Positions 1-5,882 of a stretch of DNA of 8,377 nucleotides are shown in pieces. This stretch comes from Chloroflexota bacterium (GTDB lineage Bacteria; Chloroflexota; Dehalococcoidia; GIF9; UBA5629), in NCBI GenBank assembly GCA_020354105.1, contig CP070642.1:1092391-1100767 (forward strand), given 5' to 3'. The notes beneath the pieces are model-generated. The model was not told the origin of the DNA. It worked only from the letters and a program-made list of their open reading frames with translations, and made no database searches. The position numbers and the translations under genes were made by a program. The stretch's first letter is position 1; every line of letters starts with the position of its first letter.

Positions 1-686
1 CGGGCGACCTCCGATATGATGCCGGCACCGTAAATCACGACTATTCTGTTGTGCAGCTTGAGGGCAAGCTCCTTGGCTCTATTTGCACCGGTGGCTACAG
101 TCTCCTTGATTTCCTCCAGTTGCTTCTCAAGGTCTTTAACCATCGCCTCAACCTCGGCTGACTTATCTTCGACGAAGCTCAGCTTTTGCAGGAAAGCTAT
201 CAGGGGTATGAAGCTGTAGCCCAGCGCTGCCCGCGGCTGGGAAACGATGTCTATATTAAAGACCGGCGAACCGGCGTCTTCGGCTAAGGTCTTCAACTTA
301 CCGCCGGTGGTCATGGCTAGCTTTTTGCAATTACTTTTCAGCGCCTGAGCAAAGGCAGACAACGTTTCCTCGGTGTTTCCTGAATAGCTCGAAGCTATTA
401 CCAGTGTCTTTTCGTCAATAAAGGCTGGCAAATCATATTCGCGATTGACGAAGATAAAAGACTTGCTTTGCGGTGCAAGCAGGCTACGAACTAAATCACC
501 GCCTATCGCCGAGCCGCCCATACCCAAAACGACCACTTTGTCGATGTCGGCGTAGTCTGAGGGCAACTCGAGTCCTCTTGCCTTGTACCAGGCAGTGCGG
601 CATTGCTCGGGCAGCCCGTGAAGATGCTCCAGCATGTTTGCCGGGTCGAGTCGCTGATATACCTTAGCGTCGTCTAAATCGGCCAT
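1..686 (-). CDS. Bifunctional phosphoglucose/phosphomannose isomerase, N-terminal 228 residues (runs off the left edge)
   Basis: This enzyme interconverts glucose 6-phosphate or mannose 6-phosphate with fructose 6-phosphate in the cytosol. I translated the frame by hand: it opens with MADLDDAKVY at the ATG at 686 and stays open to position 1. Two SIS-domain signatures identify it: the glycine-rich loop LGMGGSAIGGDL at residues 54-65, and SSYSGNTEET at about 99-108, which binds the sugar phosphate. The arrangement matches the archaeal/bacterial bifunctional PGI/PMI family rather than classical PGI. That family is usually around 330 residues or slightly more, so roughly the last third, including the catalytic histidine region, lies outside the window. 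The start is only 3 bases after the stop of the mutase gene, with a weak GGGG as ribosome site, so translation is probably coupled. The family call is confident; substrate preference cannot be read from this part. Confidence 0.9.
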   Translation of the reverse strand, partial: MADLDDAKVYQRLDPANMLEHLHGLPEQCRTAWYKARGLELPSDYADIDKVVVLGMGGSAIGGDLVRSLLAPQSKSFIFVNREYDLPAFIDEKTLVIASSYSGNTEETLSAFAQALKSNCKKLAMTTGGKLKTLAEDAGSPVFNIDIVSQPRAALGYSFIPLIAFLQKLSFVEDKSAEVEAMVKDLEKQLEEIKETVATGANRAKELALKLHNRIVVIYGAGIISEVA

Positions 687-689
687 ATA

Positions 690-2114
690 TTAAACCCCGA
701 GTAGCTTCTTGCCGTTCTCCAGCAATTTCTGTGCCTGTTCCGGAGTGTGTCCTTCGGCATAGATGCGTATTAGTGGCTCGGTGCCGGAGAATCTTAACAG
801 CAGCCAGGAGTCGTCAGCCAGGTAGTATTTGTAACCGTCAGTGGTGTCCAGCCTGGCTACCTTTAAGCCAGTGATGGAGCTGACATCGCCCTTAGCCAGC
901 TTATCGGAGAACATCTGTCGGTCATCGGCGGAGATGTGAACATCGATGCGGTCGTAGTAGTGAGGTCCGACCTTGCTGAATAAATGGTCGAGTAGCTGTG
1001 AAGGTGTCTTGCCTGACCTTATTATTAAGTCGAGGAAATACAGGCCAGCGAGTATGCCGTCGCGTTCTGGCACATGACCGCGGAAGCCGTAGCCGCCGCT
1101 CTCCTCTCCGCCCATGAGTGCATCCTTCTCTATCATTAGCGGGGCTACATATTTAAAGCCTACCGGCGTCTCGTAGACGGGTACGTTGAATTGCTTTCCC
1201 AGCAGGTGAAGCATCGTGGTGTCGGTTAAGGTCTCGACTATGGCGCCGCGCTCACCACGGACTTCGAGAAAATAGAGAGCCAGCAGGGCGAATACCTGGT
1301 GCTGGTTGAGGAAGTTTCCATTTTCGTCGATGATGCCGATTCTGTCGGCATCGCCGTCGTTGGCTATGCCCACATCTGCCTTCTGTTTTTTAACTGTGTC
1401 GGAGAGCTTAGTCAGGTTCTTGGCGATTGGCTCAGGCTGAATTCCTGGGAAAGAGGGATTGCGCTCACCGTTGATTTCTATGACCTCTATTTTGCCACCC
1501 TGGAGAATCTCTTTGAAATAGCCAATGCCAGCACCGTACATTGAGTCTACGATGACCTTTAAATTACTGCGGCGAATAGAATTCAGGTCAATAAGTTTTT
1601 CTATCTGCTTGAAGTATGCCGGGTACTGGTTGAAGTAAGTTACGAGACCGTTGTTCAGGCCATCAGTTAGAGAAATTCGCTTAATGTCACCTGTGGAAAG
1701 TACCTCGTTGGCATTTTTCTCTATTTCTGCGACGACTTCAGGTGGAGCGCTGGCTCCAGCCTCATCCTTGTATTTGAAGCCGTTCCAGCGTCCGGGATTA
1801 TGACTGGCGGTGATGATTATTCCCCCGATTGACCTGGTGGCGGTGACAGCATAGCTTATCACCGGTGTCGGTGCTGCTTTGGAGCACAGGTTTATCTTGA
1901 TTTTATTGCCCGCAATCACTTCGGCAGCAGCGGCGGCGAAGTCTTCTGAAGCAAAGCGGGTGTCATAGCCGATAACCAGCTCGCGCTCGTTCAATTTAGC
2001 CTGTTTCAAGTAGTTGGCTAATCCTTGGGCGCAGGCTCGGACATTGTCGAAGGTAAAATCCTCAGCGATAACCGCTCGCCAGCCGTCAGTGCCGAATTGG
2101 ATAACTTTGCCCAT
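690..2114 (-). CDS. Phosphoglucomutase/phosphomannomutase (alpha-D-phosphohexomutase)
   Basis: This cytosolic enzyme moves phosphate between C1 and C6 of glucose or mannose through a phosphoserine intermediate. All four hallmark regions of the alpha-D-phosphohexomutase superfamily are visible in 474 residues, a normal length: the phosphoserine loop TASHNP at 102-107 (catalytic Ser104), the metal loop DGDADR at 253-258, the sugar-binding loop GGEESGG at 335-341, and the C-terminal phosphate-binding loop RFSGTEP at 441-447. The GEESGG loop is shared by enzymes that use glucose and mannose, so the substrate is not fixed by sequence alone. The ATG lies 5 bases after the metK stop with no strong Shine-Dalgarno, which suggests translational coupling. 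Its product feeds directly into the reaction of the isomerase encoded 3 bases downstream, so the two form a hexose-phosphate module for sugar-nucleotide or glycoside synthesis. Confidence 0.95.
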   Translation of the reverse strand: MGKVIQFGTDGWRAVIAEDFTFDNVRACAQGLANYLKQAKLNERELVIGYDTRFASEDFAAAAAEVIAGNKIKINLCSKAAPTPVISYAVTATRSIGGIIITASHNPGRWNGFKYKDEAGASAPPEVVAEIEKNANEVLSTGDIKRISLTDGLNNGLVTYFNQYPAYFKQIEKLIDLNSIRRSNLKVIVDSMYGAGIGYFKEILQGGKIEVIEINGERNPSFPGIQPEPIAKNLTKLSDTVKKQKADVGIANDGDADRIGIIDENGNFLNQHQVFALLALYFLEVRGERGAIVETLTDTTMLHLLGKQFNVPVYETPVGFKYVAPLMIEKDALMGGEESGGYGFRGHVPERDGILAGLYFLDLIIRSGKTPSQLLDHLFSKVGPHYYDRIDVHISADDRQMFSDKLAKGDVSSITGLKVARLDTTDGYKYYLADDSWLLLRFSGTEPLIRIYAEGHTPEQAQKLLENGKKLLGV

Positions 2115-2119
2115 TTGAT

Positions 2120-3328
2120 TTACAGTCCAGCCTCAGCCCTGTGCATTTCTGCCTTGTCGGTCTTCTCCCAGGGCAGGTCGAGGTCGTCTCTGCCGAAGTG
2201 CCCGTAACTGGCCGTTTGCCTGTAAATGGGGCGGCGAAGGTCGAAGTGCCTGATAATAGCTTCGGGGCGGAGGTCGAAATGCTTGTTAATCAGGTCAGTG
2301 ATGGTTTTATCAGCTACCTTGCCTGTGCCGAAGGTCTCGCAGGAGACGGATAGTGGATGGGCGACGCCAATGACATATGAAACCTGCACTTCGATGCGGT
2401 CAGCCAGCCCAGCAGCTACTATGTTCTTGGCAATATACCGTGTCATGTAGCTGGCTGAGCGGTCAACCTTGGTGGGGTCTTTGCCAGAGAAGGCTCCACC
2501 GCCATGACGGGCATAGCCACCGTAGGTATCGACCAGTATCTTGCGGCCGGTAAAGCCGGTATCTGATACCGGGCCACCGATGACGAACTGCCCGGCGCCG
2601 TTTATGTAATAGCCTGTTTTGCCATCCATGAGCTTTGATGGGATGACGGCATTGATAACCTTCTCTTTGATGTCTCGCTCCATCTGGTCGCGGCTGATGC
2701 TAGGGTCATGATGGGCACCGATGACTACGGAGTCCACTCTTTTAGGTTTGCCGTGATTATATTCCACGGTTACCTGTGATTTACCGTCAGGGCGGAGGTA
2801 TGGTATGGTCTTGTCCTTCCTGACCTTAGCCAGCTGGCGGCAAAGCTTGTGTGCCAGAGATATGGGCAGTGGCATAAGCTCAGGTGTTTCATTGCAGGCA
2901 TAGCCGAACATCATCCCCTGGTCGCCAGCGCCGGTCTTATCCAGCTCGTCGACTTTCTTCTCATCTCTGGCTTCCATGGATTTGGTTACGCCTGCGGAGA
3001 TATCGGTGGATTGCTTCTTAATGGATACCAGTGTGCCCAGGCTCTCATAGTCGAAGCCATACTCTGGCTTTATATAGCCTACGTCTTTTACCACCTTACG
3101 TACGATGTCAGGTATTTCAATGTAGCACTTGGTTGTAATCTCACCCAAGACAACCACCAGCCCTACGGTTACGGCGACCTCACAGGCAACCCTGGCAAAG
3201 GGGTCTTTCTCTATTATGTCATCAAGGACAGCATCAGCTATCTGGTCGCAGAGCTTATCCGGATGCCCCTCGGTAACCGACTCCGAGGCGAAAAAATAAG
3301 AAGCTGTGGTATCAAAGCTGTTTGACAT
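2120..3328 (-). CDS. metK: S-adenosylmethionine synthetase (methionine adenosyltransferase)
   Basis: MetK condenses methionine with ATP to give S-adenosylmethionine, phosphate and diphosphate; it is cytosolic and usually a tetramer. The 402-residue length is typical of bacterial MetK. Diagnostic motifs are FASESVTEGHPDK at 13-25 (nucleotide and metal binding, with the conserved His22), GAGDQGMMFGYA at 133-144, and the P-loop-like GGGAFSGKDPTKVDRS at about 276-291. The C-terminal domain is complete and ends in a family-typical LPWEKTD segment near 385-391. The start is supported by AAGGAG placed 7 bases upstream; a second ATG four bases earlier is out of frame and too close to that site. The mutase and isomerase follow within 5 and 3 bases, so metK probably heads a co-transcribed trio although its chemistry is unrelated to theirs. 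No SAM-riboswitch-like leader is visible in the 64 bases upstream. Confidence 0.97.
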   Translation of the reverse strand: MSNSFDTTASYFFASESVTEGHPDKLCDQIADAVLDDIIEKDPFARVACEVAVTVGLVVVLGEITTKCYIEIPDIVRKVVKDVGYIKPEYGFDYESLGTLVSIKKQSTDISAGVTKSMEARDEKKVDELDKTGAGDQGMMFGYACNETPELMPLPISLAHKLCRQLAKVRKDKTIPYLRPDGKSQVTVEYNHGKPKRVDSVVIGAHHDPSISRDQMERDIKEKVINAVIPSKLMDGKTGYYINGAGQFVIGGPVSDTGFTGRKILVDTYGGYARHGGGAFSGKDPTKVDRSASYMTRYIAKNIVAAGLADRIEVQVSYVIGVAHPLSVSCETFGTGKVADKTITDLINKHFDLRPEAIIRHFDLRRPIYRQTASYGHFGRDDLDLPWEKTDKAEMHRAEAGL

Positions 3329-3334
3329 TCATGT

Positions 3335-3340
3335 TCTCCT
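3335..3340 (-). promoter_or_regulatory. Ribosome binding site of metK
   Basis: On the minus strand AAGGAG precedes the metK ATG by about 7 bases. An out-of-frame ATG lies between the two, overlapping as ATGAATG. Spacing favours the downstream ATG at 3328, which sets the annotated start. This is the strongest Shine-Dalgarno among the genes of the left-hand cluster. Confidence 0.75.
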
Positions 3341-3356
3341 TGTAAAAAGTCATACT

Positions 3357-3362
3357 ATTATA
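3357..3362 (-). promoter_or_regulatory. Possible -10 element ahead of metK
   Basis: A perfect TATAAT reads on the minus strand 28 bases before the metK start, inside the 64-base gap that separates metK from the kinase-like gene. No -35 hexamer resembling TTGACA is found 15-18 bases further upstream, and there is no TG extension. It could be an internal promoter used with an activator, or a chance match in a short AT-rich gap; metK may equally be read through from the aminotransferase promoter. Confidence 0.35.
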
Positions 3363-3370
3363 ACTCGTTT

Positions 3371-3388
3371 GTGTGTTTAATGACACAC
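3371..3388. repeat. Short perfect inverted repeat in the kinase-like/metK gap
   Basis: GTGTGT at 3371-3376 and ACACAC at 3383-3388 form a perfect six-base dyad around the spacer TTAATG. It starts five bases after the stop of the kinase-like gene and lies just upstream of the TATAAT before metK, where a -35 box would be expected. No U-run follows on the minus strand, so it is not a convincing terminator. An operator is possible, and so is chance, because the arms are simple GT/AC repeats. Confidence 0.3.
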
Positions 3389-3392
3389 CCGA

Positions 3393-4349
3393 TCACCTTT
3401 TTATCTTGCCCGGCAGTATGTATATGTAAGGCTTGCGCAGAATCCATTTGTGGATGAAGCGGTCCAGTCGTCTCATAGCCAGGAATATGGTCCATATCAA
3501 AGCATCTTCTTTGTAATATGAGCGTATTTCCTCGACAGTGAGGGGTTTTATGTCTAAACCTTTTGCCTCCTTGGCGAAGAAGTCATTGGCTACGTGTACC
3601 AATCCCGGAATCAGCTCGGGACGTTGCTCCTTGTAGAAATTGGCAATCAGGTCTACCGCAACTAGGTGGAAATCGTAGTATCGGGTCATGACGTCTTTAA
3701 GGAATAGCCATCGAATCAGCCAGACGAGAAATGAGGGTGCGCTACGCAGGAATAGTTCTGGGTCGAGCTGCTCCACCCCGTTCTTGCGAATAAACGGAGT
3801 GCTGGTATCAATATAATAGAGTCTTGTCTGCGAGTCTATACGCGGGCTGTTGGGGCTGAAATCTCTTATTGCCCAGTTGGATATCTGTCCGTCAATGCCG
3901 ATTTGGATATCGGTGCCTTTTTTATTGAAGTCCCAGACTTTCTTAAGCTGCTTCAATATTTGATGCAAGAAGGTTACTATGTCATCATCATCGAGGGTAT
4001 GTATAAGCTTGTTGCCAAATAATTGTGGAGGCAGCTTTTCCTGAACATCAAAACAAACTATATAGCGCTCACAATCGAAAGAGGCAAAACCGAATGGCGG
4101 CACGTTGATGCCTACCTTATCGTTAAGAATGCGGTTGTATTCATTGTAGATGATTTTGTATTGGTCTAGCTCCTCTTGATGTCTGAAAATGGGCATGCGC
4201 TTGCAGGCCAAATTTGGCTCATCTTCTATTTCAAAGACGGTGCTTATCTCCCCGTACCCCAGTACCTTTGCCGGGATTTTGCTTGTCTCAGGGTGACTCG
4301 GGTCAAGTCCACTCTCAAATTTCTTCAATAGGTCAATGTTTATCTTCAT
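3393..4349 (-). CDS. Divergent protein-kinase-fold protein of unknown substrate
   Basis: I do not recognise a characterised family; from memory it may match one of the DUF families found in Dehalococcoidia (possibly DUF6206), unverified. The 318 residues carry the landmarks of a protein-kinase/aminoglycoside-phosphotransferase fold in the right order. These are a glycine-rich loop GYGEISTVF at 31-39, an ACK with Lys50 in the ATP-anchoring position, acidic residues in the next helix (Glu60 or Glu70), a hinge-like YIVCFDV near 96-102, a catalytic-loop equivalent DGQISN with Asp153 and Asn158 at the canonical five-residue spacing, and YYIDTSTP with Asp181 replacing DFG. The usual His before the catalytic Asp is absent. 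The helical C-terminal half contains hydrophobic stretches (about 207-220), but I see no clear membrane segment. The gene starts 15 bases after the aminotransferase stop, with only a weak GGAAA as ribosome site. Phosphotransfer to a small molecule is inferred. Confidence 0.8.
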   Translation of the reverse strand: MKINIDLLKKFESGLDPSHPETSKIPAKVLGYGEISTVFEIEDEPNLACKRMPIFRHQEELDQYKIIYNEYNRILNDKVGINVPPFGFASFDCERYIVCFDVQEKLPPQLFGNKLIHTLDDDDIVTFLHQILKQLKKVWDFNKKGTDIQIGIDGQISNWAIRDFSPNSPRIDSQTRLYYIDTSTPFIRKNGVEQLDPELFLRSAPSFLVWLIRWLFLKDVMTRYYDFHLVAVDLIANFYKEQRPELIPGLVHVANDFFAKEAKGLDIKPLTVEEIRSYYKEDALIWTIFLAMRRLDRFIHKWILRKPYIYILPGKIKR

Positions 4350-4364
4350 ATTGTCAAATTTCCA

Positions 4365-5621
4365 TCAAAGGCTCAGGAACTCTTTGGTATCCTTAAGGGC
4401 GGCGTCCAGACGCTCCAGTATCTCGTATGCAGTCTCTTTGTCTATATTTAAGGGAGGCAATAGCTGGCTGACTCGCCTATCGTTGTTAGCATATATGGAG
4501 AGGATACCGTGGTCATAGCAGACCTTGGTCATTATTGGCCCGCATTGCTCGTTCACCATCTCAATGCCCATCATCAGCCCGATCTGCCGCAAGCCTACCA
4601 GTATGGTGGGATGCTTTGTCTTGAGTTCCTGGAAGCCCCGGGCAAAGACATCAGCCAGCTCACGCACGTGCTCAAGGAATTCAGGACGGGACGATTCATC
4701 CAGCACAGCCAGCGCCACAGGGCAGCCCAGTTCGGCACCTCCGAAGGTGGAAACGTGTATGAAGGGGTGTTCGTGGAAGAAAGATTCAAGCTCCTTTCTG
4801 AAACAGGTGGCGCTTATGGGATAGATGCCACCTGAGAGACCTTTGCCTATGACCATGATGTCTGGAACCACATCGTAGTGTTCGATTCCCCAGAGCTTAC
4901 CAGTGCGCCCCAGCCCGGTCTGTACCTCGTCGATAATCAACAAAACGCCGTTGTCGACACATAGCTTTTTTGCCTGCGGGAAGTAGTCTGACGGCGGTAT
5001 CGGCATTCCTGAGGTGGCGGGTATGGTTTCGAATATCACCGCTGCTGTTTTGTCATCTATGGCTTGCCTTAAAGCGGAGATATCGCCGAAAGGCACCTGT
5101 ATGAAGCCCGGTGGGTTGGGCCCAAACGGCTGGCGGTACTGCTCGTCACCGGTTGCCAATGCCAGGCCGGTATGTCCGTGATAGCCGCCTAGTGCCGAGA
5201 TTATCTTTAGTTTCCCGGTATAGCCCCTGGCTAGTTTGATTGCCAGGTCGATAGCTTCGCCACCGCTTACGCCGAAGACGGTATAGGTGATGTCGCCCGG
5301 TGTTAGCTCAGCCAGTCTTTCTGCCAGTGTCGCCCGCTGCTCGCTGACAAAATGGTGGTTTCCAATATCGAGCTCTTTGAGGCTATCCGTAAGTGCGGCG
5401 ATGATTTTGGGATTGCGGTGACCCAGATTGAAGACACCGCCATTGCAGTGGCAGTTGATCAGCTCCTTGTCGCTGGTGGCATCCCAGACATAAGCTCCCT
5501 CTCTGCGGCCAAAGACGAAGTCCAGGCCAAACATCTTGAACGTCTCAACCTTGCCTGAGGACACATGCTGGGCAAAACGGTTTACAATCCCCTCTTTGCT
5601 ATCCCGACCGATGTATTTCAT
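4365..5621 (-). CDS. Class III PLP-dependent aminotransferase (acetylornithine/ornithine/putrescine type)
   Basis: This is a fold-type I PLP enzyme of the class III (omega) aminotransferase family, moving an amino group, usually a terminal one, to a keto acid in the cytosol. In 418 residues, a normal length, I see the entry segment NGGVFNLGHRNPKI at 60-73, a PLP-phosphate loop GVSGGEA at 117-123, GYHGHT at 146-151 with the cofactor-stacking aromatic, IIDEVQTGLGRTG at 229-241 with Asp231 pairing to the pyridine nitrogen, IGKGLSGG at 258-265 with the Schiff-base Lys260, and STFGGAELGC at 291-300. The phosphate loop reads SGGEA where many relatives have SGTEA or SGAEA. Substrate cannot be assigned: no arginine, biotin, haem or polyamine genes are nearby. 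It heads the five-gene minus-strand run. The ATG at 5621 keeps the expected N-terminal helix; its ribosome site (ACAGG) is weak. Confidence 0.9.
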   Translation of the reverse strand: MKYIGRDSKEGIVNRFAQHVSSGKVETFKMFGLDFVFGRREGAYVWDATSDKELINCHCNGGVFNLGHRNPKIIAALTDSLKELDIGNHHFVSEQRATLAERLAELTPGDITYTVFGVSGGEAIDLAIKLARGYTGKLKIISALGGYHGHTGLALATGDEQYRQPFGPNPPGFIQVPFGDISALRQAIDDKTAAVIFETIPATSGMPIPPSDYFPQAKKLCVDNGVLLIIDEVQTGLGRTGKLWGIEHYDVVPDIMVIGKGLSGGIYPISATCFRKELESFFHEHPFIHVSTFGGAELGCPVALAVLDESSRPEFLEHVRELADVFARGFQELKTKHPTILVGLRQIGLMMGIEMVNEQCGPIMTKVCYDHGILSIYANNDRRVSQLLPPLNIDKETAYEILERLDAALKDTKEFLSL

Positions 5622-5705
5622 ATTAAGCCTGTTTTCAGATATCTCTTTTATTCCTCAGTGTGGTATGGGGTAATGTTTATCTGGACTGCATCCCTATGGC
5701 TGTAT

Positions 5706-5733
5706 AGAATAGACCGCTGTAAAGCCAGGTCAA
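5706..5733 (-). promoter_or_regulatory. Candidate promoter for the aminotransferase-led operon
   Basis: On the minus strand TTGACC (5728-5733) and TATTCT (5706-5711) are 16 bases apart, giving matches of five and four of six to the sigma-70-type consensus. It points into the aminotransferase gene with a leader of roughly 75-80 bases. A separate TATAAT at 5758-5763 on the same strand lacks a good -35 partner and is the alternative. Confidence 0.45.
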
Positions 5734-5744
5734 TTGATACAGCG
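5715..5744. repeat. 7-base inverted repeat around the -35 of the aminotransferase promoter
   Basis: CGCTGTA at 5715-5721 and TACAGCG at 5738-5744 are perfect inverted copies separated by 16 bases. The spacer contains the candidate -35 hexamer TTGACC. The position would suit a repressor operator, but a 7-base dyad somewhere in 261 bases is not very unlikely by chance. Confidence 0.3.
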
Positions 5745-5821
5745 TCCTGTCTCCGTAATTATACTCCGGCTCGTACCAAAATAGAACACCGTTGACTCTC
5801 GGCACAGCTCGGACTTATGCA

Positions 5822-5850
5822 TTGACAAACATTACCCGCAGTGATATCGT
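5822..5850 (+). promoter_or_regulatory. Candidate promoter of the lipoprotein gene
   Basis: A perfect TTGACA (5822-5827) is followed after exactly 17 bases by TATCGT (5845-5850), four of six matches to TATAAT. Transcription would begin near 5857, leaving a short leader of about 26 bases that includes the ribosome site GGGAGG. This excludes the in-frame GTG at 5841 as the start codon. One arm of the 11-base inverted repeat lies within this promoter. Confidence 0.6.
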
Positions 5851-5870
5851 TATCGAATGTAGCAAATGAT

Positions 5871-5876
5871 GGGAGG
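5871..5876 (+). promoter_or_regulatory. Ribosome binding site deciding the lipoprotein start
   Basis: GGGAGG is followed six bases later by the ATG at 5883. It supports this ATG over the GTG at 5841, which would add 14 residues ahead of the signal peptide and has no Shine-Dalgarno. Confidence 0.75.
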
Positions 5877-5882
5877 TGTAGA

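Larger units (their letters stand above)
5668..5837. repeat. Perfect 11-base inverted repeat flanking the divergent promoter region
   Basis: GGGTAATGTTT at 5668-5678 is the exact reverse complement of AAACATTACCC at 5827-5837. Each of the two divergent genes therefore has the same 11-mer on its own coding strand, ending 47 bases (aminotransferase) and 46 bases (lipoprotein) before its ATG. The right arm overlaps the last base of TTGACA and the spacer of the lipoprotein promoter. A shared regulator site or looping pair is plausible; no regulator gene is in the window. Confidence 0.55.
5622..5882. other. Divergent intergenic region between the aminotransferase and lipoprotein genes
   Basis: This 261-base stretch is the longest non-coding interval in the window. 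It holds candidate promoters for both directions, an 11-base inverted repeat with one arm near each gene, and a 7-base dyad around one promoter, all listed separately. I see no tRNA, no recognisable riboswitch core and no convincing reading frame: an upstream GTG at 5841 in frame with the lipoprotein lies inside the plus-strand promoter. Confidence 0.8.

Noticed and set aside
473..667. Plus-strand open frame of 64 codons near the left edge
   Set aside because: It is antisense to the phosphoglucose/phosphomannose isomerase, identified by its SIS motifs, and is rich in Arg/Pro/Cys as expected for a shadow frame.
2849..3325. Plus-strand open frame of 158 codons
   Set aside because: It lies wholly antisense to metK, whose motifs are intact. 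The translation shows no recognisable motif, and I saw no ribosome site for it.
3329..3392. SAM or SAH riboswitch ahead of metK (and in the 72 bases ahead of ahcY)
   Set aside because: Both gaps are too short for SAM-I and show none of its conserved core; no SAH-aptamer-like pairing was seen.
4509..4835. Plus-strand open frames of about 100 codons inside the aminotransferase
   Set aside because: The overlapping minus-strand aminotransferase carries intact catalytic motifs; these frames have no ribosome site or family features.
5711..5790. Possible tRNA-like or small-RNA sequence in the divergent intergenic region
   Set aside because: A short stem and a CTCGTACCA-like stretch suggested a tRNA end, but there is no T-loop consensus, acceptor pairing or cloverleaf.
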